64,000 nt of DNA from Bradyrhizobiaceae bacterium Ga0074131 (GTDB lineage Bacteria; Pseudomonadota; Alphaproteobacteria; Rhizobiales; Xanthobacteraceae): the NCBI GenBank assembly GCA_001464035.1, contig LNEC01000016.1:62001-126000 (forward strand), in the 5' to 3' direction. Below the pieces are notes generated by a model that worked only from the letters and a program-made list of their open reading frames with translations, was not told the origin of the DNA and searched no databases. This document shows, piece after piece, positions 1-9,404 of this stretch. A program made the position numbers and the translations under genes. Within the stretch, counting starts at the first letter, position 1. Every line of letters begins with the position of its first letter.

Positions 1-654
1 GCACAGCTTCGGTGCGACATTGGCGACAACCGAGATGCAACCATGTCCGCCCGCGGCCATATAGGCCAGCGCCGTCATGTCCTCGCCGGACAGCTGGATA
101 AAATCGGGTCCCATCGCGTGGCGCTGCTGCGACACGCGGGCCAGATTGGCGGTGGCGTCCTTGACGCCGGCGATATTCTTCAGCTCGAACAACCGGGTCA
201 TGGTCTCGACGGACATATCGACGACCGAGCGCGGCGGGATGTTGTAGATGATGATCGGGATGCCGACGGCGTCATTCACGGCCTTGAAGTGCTGGTACAT
301 CCCTTCCTGGGTGGGCTTGTTGTAATACGGCGTCACCACCAGCACGGCGTCGGCGCCGGCCTTCTCGGCGTGGACAGCCAGATCGATCGCCTCGCGCGTG
401 GAATTCGAGCCCGCGCCGGCGATAACCGGCACGCGTCCCTTTGCCTCATCGAGACACAACTCCACCACCCTGTGATGTTCGTCATGGCTGAGGGTCGGGC
501 TTTCTCCGGTCGTACCGACCGGCACCAGACCGTGTGAACCCTGCTCGATCTGCCAGCTCACCAGTGCACGGAAGGCGGCCTCGTCGAGCGAGCCGTCCTT
601 GAAGGGCGTGACCAAGGCGGTGAATGAGCCGCGAAAATTCGTCCTGGCTGCCAT
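1..654 (-). CDS. dapA: 4-hydroxy-tetrahydrodipicolinate synthase, C-terminus cut by window edge
   Basis: DapA condenses pyruvate with aspartate semialdehyde in the cytoplasm, the first committed step to diaminopimelate for lysine and peptidoglycan. The minus-strand reading runs from an ATG at 654 through 218 codons to base 1 without a stop, so the last quarter of the roughly 295-residue enzyme lies outside. The GTTGE motif (T48), Y111, Y137 and the Schiff-base lysine in GVKDAT (K165) are each offset by four from the E. coli catalytic residues T44, Y107, Y133 and K161. It diverges from the lytic transglycosylase gene across about 215 bp. Confidence 0.95.
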   Translation of the reverse strand, partial: MAARTNFRGSFTALVTPFKDGSLDEAAFRALVSWQIEQGSHGLVPVGTTGESPTLSHDEHHRVVELCLDEAKGRVPVIAGAGSNSTREAIDLAVHAEKAGADAVLVVTPYYNKPTQEGMYQHFKAVNDAVGIPIIIYNIPPRSVVDMSVETMTRLFELKNIAGVKDATANLARVSQQRHAMGPDFIQLSGEDMTALAYMAAGGHGCISVVANVAPKLC

Positions 655-869
655 GGATTTCCTCCGAAAGCTCGTTGCTGGCCGTTTACTGGCGGTAACC
701 GCGATTCATACCGGGTCTGGCGACCCCGCGAAAGGCCGCTTTGGCCGCGATTTTGCCGCTGTCGTGGCGCAGACATCGGAAACGTCAGTGATTTTAGTGT
801 TTTGTCCACATATTCAATCAAATAGAGCTAGAGCCTCAGCGATTGAATGATTCGCCGTTAGGGAAAGCC

Positions 870-3098
870 GTGACCCGACCCACCCGTGCAGCTGCATTGC
901 AATCGACGGCATTGGCGATGGGTCTGGTGCTCGCCGTGGGATTGTCGGCGTTTGCAGTGGAGGCGGCGACCAAGCCCAAGGTTCCATTGCCGAAGCCGCG
1001 GCCCATCGCGCGCAATGTAGTTCCCTCAACAGCCGCCACGAATGTCACGCCGGCCGCAAGCACCGCCGCCAAGGCGACGGTTCCGGTGGCCACCGCGGCG
1101 CCGGCCTTGGCGCCCGCGAACCGCCCGCATACGGCCTTGCCGCCGCCGGCGCGCAAGCCGTCGGTGCCGGCGGCGATCGCCGCGACGTCGTCGACCTCGC
1201 AGGCCGACACCGACGCGCTGGAAAACGTCATCGAGCTGGTGCGCAAGCGCAAGGCGGCCGAAGCGACGCAGGCGCAAGCCACCATATCCGATCCGGTCGC
1301 GAAGAAACTCGCCGAATGGATCATCCTGCGCAGTGACGACAATGGCGCGTCGGTCGAGCGCTATCGCGCCTTCATCTTGGCCAATCCAAGCTGGCCCTCG
1401 CAGGTCTTTCTGCGCCGGCGCATCGAGGCGGCGCTGTGGGACGACCGTCGCGACGACGCAACGATATCCGCATGGTTCGACAATGAATCGCCGCGGTCGG
1501 CCAAGGGCAAGCTCTCGCTGGCGCGCGTGATGATCGCGCGCGGCGACCGCGCCAACGCCGAGCGTCTGGTGCGCGACGCCTGGCGGCGCGATTCGATGTC
1601 GGAGGATACCGAGAGCGCCGCGCTCGAACTGTTCGGCGCGCTGATCACGCCGGGCGACCACAAGGCGCGGATGGACTTCCTGCTCTACGGCAGCGAGCAC
1701 GAGGCCGCGCTGCGCGCCGCCAAGCGGCTCGGCGCCAATCACGTGGCGTTGGCGAAAGCGCGCATCGCCGCCCACAAGAAGGCCCCCAACGCCAAGGCAT
1801 TGCTCAACGCGGTTCCTGGCGAATTGCATGGCGATCCCGGCTACATGTTCAGCAAGATCCAGCTGCTGCGCCGCGAAGACAAGTTCGCCGAGGCCGCCCA
1901 GCTGATGCTGAGCGCGCCGAAGGACCCCGGCCGGCTGCACAATCTGGACGAATGGTGGATCGAGCGGCGGTTGTTGTCGCGAAAACTGCTCGACACCGGC
2001 GAAAACCGCGACGCCTATCTGATCGCCCGCGACGCGGCACTCCCCTCCCGCGACATCTACCAGACCGAGCAGCAATTCACGGCGGGCTGGATCGCGCTGC
2101 GCTTTCTGAACGACCCGGCAACCGCCGCGCAGCATTTCGCGCGCATCGGCGTCGGCAGCGTCAACCCGACCGCGCTGGCGCGCGCCGGCTACTGGCAGGG
2201 CCGCGCCGCAGAAGCCAGCGGCCGCTCCCAGGAGGCGCGCGCGGCCTATGCCAGGGCGGCCGAGCAATCGACCAGTTATTACGGCCAGCTGGCGCGCGCC
2301 AAGCTCGGACTGCCGCAGATCGAATTGAACGGTGTCCCCGGCGGCCGGTCGCGCGGAATCGAAAGGCTGGAAATCGTTCGCGCCGTGCAGCTGCTGTATC
2401 AGCTGGACGAACGCGAAATGGCGATCCCGATCTTCGGCGACCTCGGTGAAAACGGCGATCCCGATGCGCTGGCGGGGTTGGGCGAACTGGCGTCGCGCCA
2501 TGGCGACGCCCGCGGGATGCTGCTGATGGGCAAGGCTGCGCTCAACCGCGGGCTGCCGTTCGAGTATTATGCCTATCCGGTGGTGGGAATCCCGCCGTTC
2601 AAGTCGATCGGGCCCGAGGTCGAACAGAGTATCGTCTACGCCATCGCCCGCCAGGAGAGCGCCTTCAATCCGTCGGTGGTGTCACCGGCGCAGGCCTATG
2701 GGCTGATGCAGGTGACGCCGGATGCGGCGCGTTATGTCTGCAAGCGACACGGCGCGACCTACGACCTCGCCCGGCTCAAGAACGATTCGGTCTACAACGC
2801 CACGCTCGGCGCCGCCGAGCTCGGCGGGCTGATCGAGGATTATCGCGGCTCCTACATCCTGACCTTCGCGGGCTACAATGCCGGCCGCGGCAGCGTCAGA
2901 AAATGGATCGAGCGCTACGGCGATCCGCGCGACCCCAAGGTCGACGCCGTCGACTGGGTCGAAAAGATCCCGTTCTCGGAGACCCGCAACTACGTGCAGC
3001 GGATCATGGAAAATTTGCAGGTCTATCGCGCCCGGTTCGGCGGCGGAACGCGGCTGCAGATCGAGGCCGACCTGCGCCGCGGCTCCAGCGTCGAGTAG
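870..3098 (+). CDS. Soluble lytic murein transglycosylase (Slt70 type)
   Basis: Predicted periplasmic enzyme cleaving the MurNAc-GlcNAc bond with 1,6-anhydro product formation. The N-terminus has a signal-like stretch (basic residues, then a hydrophobic run ending in AFAVEA), followed by a Pro/Ala-rich linker, a long helical superhelix and a C-terminal SLT domain. The catalytic glutamate sits in RQESAF (E596), followed by GLMQV and AGYNAG, the usual Slt motif set. I chose the GTG at 870 because AGGGA lies 6 nt upstream; the open frame extends to a TTG at 843. Length about 742 aa, typical. The gene order slt/dapA divergent is common in this group. Confidence 0.93.
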   Translation: MTRPTRAAALQSTALAMGLVLAVGLSAFAVEAATKPKVPLPKPRPIARNVVPSTAATNVTPAASTAAKATVPVATAAPALAPANRPHTALPPPARKPSVPAAIAATSSTSQADTDALENVIELVRKRKAAEATQAQATISDPVAKKLAEWIILRSDDNGASVERYRAFILANPSWPSQVFLRRRIEAALWDDRRDDATISAWFDNESPRSAKGKLSLARVMIARGDRANAERLVRDAWRRDSMSEDTESAALELFGALITPGDHKARMDFLLYGSEHEAALRAAKRLGANHVALAKARIAAHKKAPNAKALLNAVPGELHGDPGYMFSKIQLLRREDKFAEAAQLMLSAPKDPGRLHNLDEWWIERRLLSRKLLDTGENRDAYLIARDAALPSRDIYQTEQQFTAGWIALRFLNDPATAAQHFARIGVGSVNPTALARAGYWQGRAAEASGRSQEARAAYARAAEQSTSYYGQLARAKLGLPQIELNGVPGGRSRGIERLEIVRAVQLLYQLDEREMAIPIFGDLGENGDPDALAGLGELASRHGDARGMLLMGKAALNRGLPFEYYAYPVVGIPPFKSIGPEVEQSIVYAIARQESAFNPSVVSPAQAYGLMQVTPDAARYVCKRHGATYDLARLKNDSVYNATLGAAELGGLIEDYRGSYILTFAGYNAGRGSVRKWIERYGDPRDPKVDAVDWVEKIPFSETRNYVQRIMENLQVYRARFGGGTRLQIEADLRRGSSVE

Positions 3099-3657
3099 CC
3101 AGGTCGATTTAAACACCATCGACGCAGGCCATCCGGGCCCCCGGGCGTTTACCGGCATTTGCCGCGCCGTGCTGTCGCGGACATACCCGTAACGCCAGCG
3201 GCCAGAATCTCCGACTCGTTAGGCCCGCCCTTGCTCGCCTTCGCTCGCTTTGTGCAAGGCGGGACGGCTTGGCCGAGGCGATGTGGATGGCAAAATATCG
3301 AAAACAACCCCATGCACTGTAATAAGGGTCTGGAAATAAACGCCTTTCCTGTAGCCGCGAAAGCCACCGACATCACGGCTTTTGTCACTATAATTCATCT
3401 TTGCATGAATAATGACCTATAATTCATGAATAGCCGGGAGCGCGGACAAGTCCACGTGGTCCGTCAGGCAGACGCGCTGCCCGGTCAAGACGATGTGGAT
3501 GGTCGATGTCAGCGCCGTCAATACAGGATGACCCGTGGCGTTGCGCGTGACCGGGCCGCAACACGGCGATCACGCTCACGCGCCGCCGGGTCCACGAAGA
3601 AAACCCCCGGCAGTTTCCTGCCGGGGGTTCGTTTAGAGACGTGTCAGTCGATCGGGA
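3099..3657. other. Intergenic region between slt and porin
   Basis: About 560 bp with no supportable gene. Short open frames, such as one at 3426-3710 on plus, have no recognisable domain and no Shine-Dalgarno. The right end holds the porin terminator hairpin. The stretch around 3290-3430 is visibly more A+T-rich than its surroundings. Confidence 0.6.
3602..3629 (-). terminator. Intrinsic terminator of the porin gene
   Basis: A 12-bp perfect stem (AACCCCCGGCAG / CTGCCGGGGGTT) with a TTTC loop. On the minus strand it is followed by TTTTCTTC, so it terminates the porin transcript about 30 nt after its stop codon. Confidence 0.85.
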
Positions 3658-5250
3658 TCAGAAGTTACGCTGAGCGCGAACGTTCAGGAACACCGTGCTC
3701 TGGTCCTTGAACTCGTAGAGAGCGGTCGGCTTCGGAGCAGTTGCGGTGAACACCGAGCTACCCGACATCTTCTGGTCGAGCAAGAAGGCGCCGACTTCAG
3801 CCGAGAACGTCAGGTTCTTGACGGGAGTCCAGCGGGTAACCATACCAACCTGCGCGATATTGTAGTCGGGGTTGCAGGTGTAGTTGCCGACGTTGTTGCC
3901 AACAGCAGCCTGGCCGGGGTGGGTTGCTGCGAAGCCTGCGCAATAGGCGCCCGCGGCAGTGGTGGTTCCCAAACCAGCGATGTTGTCGTTGGTGCCGCCG
4001 TTATACCGAACGGAGGCGTAGGCACCCCAAAGGCTGGTCGACCAGAAGGGATCCCAGTTATGGTTGAACGCACCGCGAACACCCCAGGCCTTGGTCAATT
4101 GGATGCCGCCAGTACCGCCCAAGCCCGGGAGGTAAACGCCATCGCTTGTGTTACCGAAGCCAACGCTCTGGTAGCCGAAGCCGCTGTTGCCGAACATGGC
4201 GAAGCTCGGCGAACCGCCTGACGTGGAGATGACTTCCTTGGTGTTACCCTCGGAGTAGACTGCGCTGATCTTGATGTCATCGCCGGCACCGGTCGGGATG
4301 TTCTTGATCTGCAGGGCGCCCTGCACAGCCCAGCCCCACTTGCTGTCGGGGTGGCCGCTGATTTCGGACAGGTTGTTCGGAACGCCACCGGCGCTCAGGT
4401 TGTTGTAGGAGGCATTCACGAGATGCGCGCCGGCCGACAACTGAATGAGACCCCAGGCCTGATCCATCTTGATGTTACCGACGATGTCGGGAGCAAACGA
4501 GCCGCCATAGGCATTGGTGCCGTTGCCGTTGGCGTTGACGCCGAGGGCCAGGTTCTGAACCGAGGTGCGGTGGAACACGGTCGGATCGTCGAGGCCGATG
4601 GTGCCCGACACGCCGTTGCCGAACTGAGCGGTGTACTGGATGTTGTTGACACCGGTGACGGTGTCATGGCCGCCCATCAGGAACGAGTTGTTGTTGCCCG
4701 GATAACCATGCCACGGCGTAGCGAAGGCCGAGGCCGACTTACCGAAGGTGAAACCAGCGAACTGGATGAACACCATTTCAACCGCGACATAACCGCCGCC
4801 CGCCGTGGAAAGCAGGCCGTTGTTGAGGCCGGTAACCTGGGAGCCGACAGCGAGGCCCGGGTTGGAGCTTCCGAAGTTCTGGAACTGGAAGTCGCCCTGG
4901 GCGAAGGTGCGGACCACGCCGTATTCGGTGGCGGTGCGGGTATCGACCGTCAGCGCCATACGCGAACGGGAGTTGAAGTAATCGCGGAAGCGATTGCCCT
5001 GGCCGTTGTCACCGGAATAGAACGGCTGACCGTAGACGCCGCCGTTGAACGTGGTGTCGACGCGCAGATAACCACCCAGCTTGATGCAGGTGTCGGTGCC
5101 CGGAATGTAGAAGAAACCGGCACCATACAGGGAGCAGATCCTCACGTACTCGACCGCTTTGGCCTTGACGGGAAGATCAGCTGCCTGTGCCCCACTCATG
5201 GCGACCAGACCCGCCGCTGAGCCGAGGATAAGGCTCTTAACCATCTTCAT
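3658..5250 (-). CDS. Outer-membrane porin (alphaproteobacterial Porin_2 / Omp2 family)
   Basis: General diffusion porin, a trimeric beta-barrel in the outer membrane. The 530-residue product starts MKMVKSLILG, has a signal peptide ending AQA|ADLPVKAK, then the family hallmark YVRICSLYGAGFFYIPGTDTC with paired cysteines, a Gly/Asn/Tyr-rich barrel and a terminal aromatic residue (RNF). I chose the ATG at 5250, not the upstream in-frame ATG at 5304, because GGAGG lies 6 nt before it. This is one of the strongest ribosome-binding sites here and fits an abundant protein. Codon choice is also more biased than in the neighbours. Confidence 0.95.
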   Translation of the reverse strand: MKMVKSLILGSAAGLVAMSGAQAADLPVKAKAVEYVRICSLYGAGFFYIPGTDTCIKLGGYLRVDTTFNGGVYGQPFYSGDNGQGNRFRDYFNSRSRMALTVDTRTATEYGVVRTFAQGDFQFQNFGSSNPGLAVGSQVTGLNNGLLSTAGGGYVAVEMVFIQFAGFTFGKSASAFATPWHGYPGNNNSFLMGGHDTVTGVNNIQYTAQFGNGVSGTIGLDDPTVFHRTSVQNLALGVNANGNGTNAYGGSFAPDIVGNIKMDQAWGLIQLSAGAHLVNASYNNLSAGGVPNNLSEISGHPDSKWGWAVQGALQIKNIPTGAGDDIKISAVYSEGNTKEVISTSGGSPSFAMFGNSGFGYQSVGFGNTSDGVYLPGLGGTGGIQLTKAWGVRGAFNHNWDPFWSTSLWGAYASVRYNGGTNDNIAGLGTTTAAGAYCAGFAATHPGQAAVGNNVGNYTCNPDYNIAQVGMVTRWTPVKNLTFSAEVGAFLLDQKMSGSSVFTATAPKPTALYEFKDQSTVFLNVRAQRNF

Positions 5251-5852
5251 GTTAACCTCCAAGTTGCTCTGTAGGGAAGGTTCCGGATCCGCTGGGTGAA
5301 GCACCCTAAGGTTGGTTCCCTTGTCCCTTAAAACCCGCTTAGTCGCTTCGCGCCTTCGGACACTCCCGCATCAACGCGAGGGACTTAAGCGAACCACCTA
5401 ACGGGACGACCTCGGGATGCCCCCCTCCGCCGCAACATGACAATTACCGAACAGTTCTGCACACGCAACAAAGGAACCGCTCCGGAGCGGGCAAATCAGG
5501 CCGTTTTTGGATGGGTGTTGCACAAATAACACGCAACCGTGATCGAGCTTAGGCCGCAAGCCATTGTCATACATAGGCTTTTTCTATTGGTTCCGTTTTG
5601 CCTACCGGCCATTGCCCGAGCACCGCTTTAGCCGGCTGGCCTTCCAGAAACCCGTTTCTTCGCCGAATCGCTTGCTTGATCCAGATCGACAGCGATCTGC
5701 GGCGCGGCCCACAATTGAGTTGTCATCTCGGTGACGGAATCGCGGCGTAGAGTCTCATGCAAACTCGCGTGCGACACCCGCGGAATTGCCGGCCCGGCTC
5801 CATCTCCCATGGGAACAACGAGTTCCGCACCGCCAGCTTGCAGGCCTCCATG
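5251..5852. other. Long porin upstream region
   Basis: About 600 bp between the porin start and the toxin-antitoxin operon. The 100-150 bp next to the porin contain short repeats such as AAGGGACAAGGGAACC on the minus strand, suggesting a structured 5' leader. No clean -35/-10 pair could be assigned, and no gene was found on either strand. Confidence 0.5.
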
Positions 5853-5875
5853 ATTTCCGGTACTATTTCCGGAAA
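5853..5875. promoter_or_regulatory. Candidate VapB autoregulatory operator
   Basis: TTTCCGG at 5854-5860 and CCGGAAA at 5869-5875 form an inverted repeat with an 8-bp spacer. The octamer ATTTCCGG also occurs as a direct repeat with 12-bp period (5853 and 5865). It lies 17 bp before the antitoxin ATG, where type II antitoxins usually bind to repress their operon. The role is inferred from position. Confidence 0.5.
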
Positions 5876-5891
5876 TGTGGAGGCATCGAGA

Positions 5892-6176
5892 ATGAGCAGC
5901 CGCGCCAAGCCCCCACTCGTCCGTCACCGCGCGCGGCTGGCGCGACGGGGCTTCATTCGGGTCGAGGTCAATGTCAGCAAGGACGATGCGCGCCTGGTCC
6001 GCCAGGTCGCCGCGGCTTTGTCCGACCCGGCACGCCAGGTCGCTGCGCGCCTGCTTCTCCGACGAGGCTTTGTCGAACCGCCTAAAGTGAGCCTGAAAGA
6101 GCTGCTTGCGTCCGCGCCGCTCGATGGGATCGACCTGGATCGCAGCCCTGACCTCGGACGCGAAGTCGATCTGTGA
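5892..6176 (+). CDS. VapB-type antitoxin (ribbon-helix-helix-like)
   Basis: Predicted antitoxin of about 94 residues, partner of the PIN toxin downstream. Residues about 18-45 (RRGFIRVEVNV then a helix-turn-helix pattern) look like a ribbon-helix-helix DNA-binding fold. The C-terminus (VSLKELLASAPLDGIDLDR) resembles the toxin-binding tail of rhizobial VapB proteins. The ATG at 5892 has GGAGG 8 nt upstream; the open frame extends further 5' without a ribosome-binding site. The stop TGA overlaps the toxin's GTG by 4 nt, indicating translational coupling. Family assignment rests mostly on context. Confidence 0.8.
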   Translation: MSSRAKPPLVRHRARLARRGFIRVEVNVSKDDARLVRQVAAALSDPARQVAARLLLRRGFVEPPKVSLKELLASAPLDGIDLDRSPDLGREVDL

Positions 6177-6607
6177 GCTTCCTGATCGATACCAACATCA
6201 TTTCCGAGGTACGAAAGGGCGAGCGCTGCGACCCCTATGTTTCGGCCTGGTATGCTTCGATCGCCGACGAGGATCTCTTTCTGAGCACGCTCGTTCTTGG
6301 GGAGTTACGCAAGGGGGTCGAGCTTGCTCGTCCGCGGGATCCGGACAAAGCTGCGGCGCTCGAACGCTGGCTGCGGCAAGTCGAGGCTGGGTTCGACGGT
6401 CGCGTGCTCGGCATCGACAATGCGGTCTCCGACCAGTGGGGACGTATGAGCGCTATCAGGCCGATCCCGGTCATCGACGGCCTGCTCGCGGCGACTGCAG
6501 TGACCAATGGCCTGACGCTCGTGACGCGCAAGGATCGCGACATCGCCGGTCTTGGCGCCATGCTGCTCAATCCGTTCCGGATCGCCCAAAATCACCGTCG
6601 ATCATAG
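6173..6607 (+). CDS. vapC: PIN-domain ribonuclease toxin (VapC family)
   Basis: Predicted Mg-dependent endoribonuclease toxin of 144 residues that cleaves specific RNAs, often tRNA, when freed from its antitoxin. The PIN acidic residues are visible: D6 in LIDTN, E44 in LGELRKG, D102 in VIDGLLAATA and D121/D123 near the end. GTG start inside the antitoxin stop (GTGA overlap). The pair sits immediately upstream of a tRNA-Ser gene, a frequent landing position for mobile DNA, although no integrase or attachment repeat was seen. Confidence 0.9.
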   Translation: MSFLIDTNIISEVRKGERCDPYVSAWYASIADEDLFLSTLVLGELRKGVELARPRDPDKAAALERWLRQVEAGFDGRVLGIDNAVSDQWGRMSAIRPIPVIDGLLAATAVTNGLTLVTRKDRDIAGLGAMLLNPFRIAQNHRRS

Positions 6608-6659
6608 TATCGACGGCTTTCGGATGATGCATCGCACCACTGCGCCCATTCGGCAGTGC

Positions 6660-6751
6660 TGGCGGAGAGGAAGGGATTCGAACCCTTGATACAACTTTCG
6701 CCGTATGGCGCTTTAGCAAAGCGCTGCCTTCAGCCACTCGGCCACCTCTCC
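6660..6751 (-). tRNA. tRNA-Ser (anticodon GCU)
   Basis: On the minus strand the acceptor arm GGAGAGG pairs with CCTCTCC. The anticodon loop CTTTGCTAAAG reads GCU (genomic 6715-6717), decoding AGC/AGU. A long variable arm and the T-arm GGGTTCGAATCCC are present. The 3' CCA appears encoded (bases 6660-6662 after discriminator G at 6663). Length and the long variable arm are typical of class II serine tRNA. Confidence 0.97.
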
Positions 6752-6938
6752 GGTGCCGGTCTTATGCCTTGAATCGACCGGCAGGGTCAAACCGGAAGGT
6801 GTGCGACATGTGAGCCCCGGGACGCTCCGCCTGTCTCGAGATGAGCGGTTAAATGGCTGTAGTATCGTCAGTCGGTCCTTCAGCCTTATATATGGTCGGG
6901 ACCGATCAGCCGATGACCCGGCCGCTGGAGAAACAGAC

Positions 6939-7655
6939 GTGACGTCCAGTAAAGACGATCCGATGGTGTTGACGTTCCGCTGCCCGGCGGAACTCGAAGG
7001 CATATTGCCTCCGCCGGTCCCCGCGGCGCTCGGCCTGCCCGCCTGGCTCAAGACGATGCCGACGCAGGCCTTCAACGCCATCAACGGCCGCGACGAAAAC
7101 ACCGTCAAGCGCTGTCCGCCGTTCGTCGATGCCATGACCTGCGGCTTCCTGATCCCGCTGATGTGCGACCTCAAGGTCGAGAACGGCGAATTCACCTGGG
7201 ACAACGAAATTCCGCCGGGCGGAGCCGTCAGTTTCGCGCGCTCGCCGGTCGGATTCCACGACGGCAGCCAGGTCAGCGGGTCGCCGCTGTTCGAAGACGA
7301 CCGCTTCCTCATCAAGTTTCATAATCTGTGGACCATCGAGGCGCCAGCGGGTTATGCGCTGCTGTTCACGCATCCGGTGAACCGGTTCGATCTGCCCTTC
7401 ACCACGCTGACCGGATTGGTCGATTGCGACCGCTATCACGACAACTGGATTCATTTTCCGGCGCACTGGCACGACCCCGGCTTCAGCGGTGTGCTGCCGA
7501 AGGGCACGCCGGTCGCACAATGCGTGCCGGTGAAGCGGGAAAGCTGGGTGGCGCACACCCTGCCGTTCACTCCAGAGGAGGCCCAGCGGGCGCACGACCT
7601 CACGACGGCTGTCGACCGCGAGCCAGGGCTCTACCGGCGTCAGTTCCGCGCCTGA
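6939..7655 (+). CDS. Conserved hypothetical protein (possibly DUF6065)
   Basis: A 238-residue soluble protein with no signal peptide or membrane segment. Conserved-looking blocks are RCPPFVDAMTCGFLIPL and HFPAHWHDPGF. From memory it resembles rhizobial proteins annotated DUF6065, but I cannot confirm this. The GTG at 6939 was chosen because GGAG lies 8 nt upstream, and the open frame before it overlaps the tRNA flank with no coding character. An alternative ATG is at 6963. Function unknown. It converges with the TPR gene at 7666. Confidence 0.75.
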   Translation: MTSSKDDPMVLTFRCPAELEGILPPPVPAALGLPAWLKTMPTQAFNAINGRDENTVKRCPPFVDAMTCGFLIPLMCDLKVENGEFTWDNEIPPGGAVSFARSPVGFHDGSQVSGSPLFEDDRFLIKFHNLWTIEAPAGYALLFTHPVNRFDLPFTTLTGLVDCDRYHDNWIHFPAHWHDPGFSGVLPKGTPVAQCVPVKRESWVAHTLPFTPEEAQRAHDLTTAVDREPGLYRRQFRA

Positions 7656-7665
7656 GCAAAGAGCT

Positions 7666-8514
7666 TCAACCGCGCAGGAATTTCGCGGCGGCGCTCGGCC
7701 GCAGGAAGAAGCGGCCGCGCGCGGAGATCGCCAGCGACATGATGGCCCGGCCGAACAGTTCCGGTCGCTCGCGCGTCGCGATCCGGATGCTCGTCTCCCC
7801 GGCCTCGCGCTGCCCCAGTTCCAGCAGGCATCTGCCGAGCTCGGCCCGCGCGACGGCATCGTCGGGCCGCAACGCGACGACGCGCCGAAAGGTTTCGGCC
7901 GCCGCCGCGTACTCGCCGTCGAGCAGCATGACCTGGGCGAGCGCGCTCAGGAGATCGGTCCGGTCCGGCGCCACCTTGAGGGCTTGCAGCAATATCTCGC
8001 GGGCCATGCCGCGATCGTTGCGCTTGAGATGAAGGGCGGCGAGTTCCCGTTGCATGTCGACGGCATCAGGCGCGAACGCAAGGCCGCTTTCGAGCGCCGC
8101 GATGGCCTCCGCGAACCGTCCGGCTCTGGCCAGCTGAATGCCGTGCTCGAGAAAGGCCGGCGGATATGGCGGCCGTCTCGCGGTGGCCCGGCCCAATTGC
8201 CCGAGCGCCTCGTCGATGCGACCAGTGAGGGCGAACGCCGCGCCAAGCAAGGTCTCGACCGCCGGATCCTGGCTGCGCCGGGCGGCCTTCTCCAGCGGCG
8301 CGATCGCCTCGGCGCCGCGATTCTGCATCAGCAACGCCTGACCGAGGACCTGCGCCGCGCGGAGGCTGCCGCGATTGGCCTTCAACACCTCGGCGGCGAT
8401 GCGCTCGGCCTCGCCGGGACGCTGCATCCGCAGCGCAAGGCTCGCGCGTTCGAGCGCCCGGTCATGGGCGTTCGTCCGTCCGGGACTGGCAGGAAATGGC
8501 GGGCGCTTCGGCAT
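7666..8514 (-). CDS. Tetratricopeptide-repeat protein
   Basis: About 282 residues made almost entirely of TPR-like helix pairs. Repeats of the A-x-x-LG-x-x-L-x-x-G-x-x-x-EA type begin around residues 25, 60, 95, 130 and 165. TPR superhelices mediate protein-protein contacts; no catalytic or membrane domain is visible, so the partner is unknown. The ATG at 8514 is preferred; the frame extends to 8745 but the extra segment is Arg-rich and overlaps the next gene. No strong Shine-Dalgarno marks the start. The Sel1-like gene lies about 100 bp upstream on the same strand. Confidence 0.75.
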   Translation of the reverse strand: MPKRPPFPASPGRTNAHDRALERASLALRMQRPGEAERIAAEVLKANRGSLRAAQVLGQALLMQNRGAEAIAPLEKAARRSQDPAVETLLGAAFALTGRIDEALGQLGRATARRPPYPPAFLEHGIQLARAGRFAEAIAALESGLAFAPDAVDMQRELAALHLKRNDRGMAREILLQALKVAPDRTDLLSALAQVMLLDGEYAAAAETFRRVVALRPDDAVARAELGRCLLELGQREAGETSIRIATRERPELFGRAIMSLAISARGRFFLRPSAAAKFLRG

Positions 8515-8612
8515 CGGCCCGACGATAAACAAAAAACCGGACTGCGCCAGCGGAAGCCGCCGCATCGGAACCGCATGGATGTCGGCAGATATCGCGCCGG
8601 CGCCGCACCCGA

Positions 8613-8879
8613 TCAGTGCGCCGTGATCCAGGCGCGGGCCTCGCGCTGCGCGATGGCGATCTCGACCTCGGACATCAGTTCGGCGACCTCGCGGCGGAGC
8701 GTTATCGCGTCGGCACGGCCCTTCAGGGCGGCGAGGTTGAACCATTTATGCGCGGCGACGAGATTGACCACGCCGGAGCGCCCGCTCGCCCAGTACAGGC
8801 CGCGCTCGAACAACACGTCCGGGATTGCGCCTGCCTGCACCGGCATTGCCGTATCCAGATCGATCTGCCCCTGAAACAT
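8613..8879 (-). CDS. Small Sel1-repeat-like protein
   Basis: An 88-residue protein with one or two Sel1-like units: FERGLYWASGRSGVVNLV followed by AAHKWFNLAALKG. Proteins of this form are common and conserved in Bradyrhizobium, with no assigned role. The ATG at 8879 is preceded by AAGGGGA about 8 nt upstream, which decides it over the in-frame ATG at 8936. No signal peptide. It could act as a small adaptor, but nothing in the context shows a partner. Confidence 0.75.
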   Translation of the reverse strand: MFQGQIDLDTAMPVQAGAIPDVLFERGLYWASGRSGVVNLVAAHKWFNLAALKGRADAITLRREVAELMSEVEIAIAQREARAWITAH

Positions 8880-9404
8880 CTGACATCCCCTTTTTTGATT
8901 GTTGGCCGCCCTCCCCCGAGCGCGGCTCCCGTCCATTTGTCAAAGCGCCCCGTTATGTCCCTCGCCGTTGGCCGGCTTGTTGGGATGATCATGGCCGACC
9001 AAGTTTGAAGGGCGGTTTAAGGTTCGCGATGAATCCGGCGTAAACGCCGATCAGCTGCCTGCGGCGGCGAAATCGCGGAAGTGCTGCGTTGTTGCGGGTT
9101 TACGCACGGTCGCGAAATTCGGTTTACCCTGGCATTTCGCGAAACGATAACCATTGCGATGATCGGGAGGGGTCGGGTGCCCAGGACACGCGGCGAGACA
9201 GCGCGGCGGCCTGCCGTTGCGCCATATCCCGCGAGCGGGCATCCCGTGGGCCGCCGGGCCTCGCGTGCCACGGGGGCTGAGATCAATATCAATAATGTCG
9301 GGATGGGCAGTTCAGAGCGCCGCACATCAACAGGGGCGGCTCCAGGGAACGAGGGCGTCGGCGAACACGTCAGGACCAGATTTCACGTGGGCTTTGAAAC
9401 TCCC
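8880..9404. other. Gene-poor stretch
   Basis: About 525 bp with no supportable protein gene. The longest plus frame (9081-9425) has no ribosome-binding site and an atypical Arg/Gly/Pro composition. The segment probably holds the promoter of the RNA candidate that follows, but no clear promoter could be fixed. Confidence 0.45.

Noticed and set aside
1026..2501. Antisense open frame of 491 codons in the lytic transglycosylase
   Set aside because: Arg/Gly/Ala-rich with no motif; shadow of the real gene.
3426..3710. Plus-strand ORF before the porin terminator
   Set aside because: Overlaps the terminator and the porin 3' end; composition is not coding-like.
4351..5220. Plus-strand frame of 289 codons opposite the porin
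   Set aside because: No ribosome-binding site and no domain; the porin on the other strand is certain.
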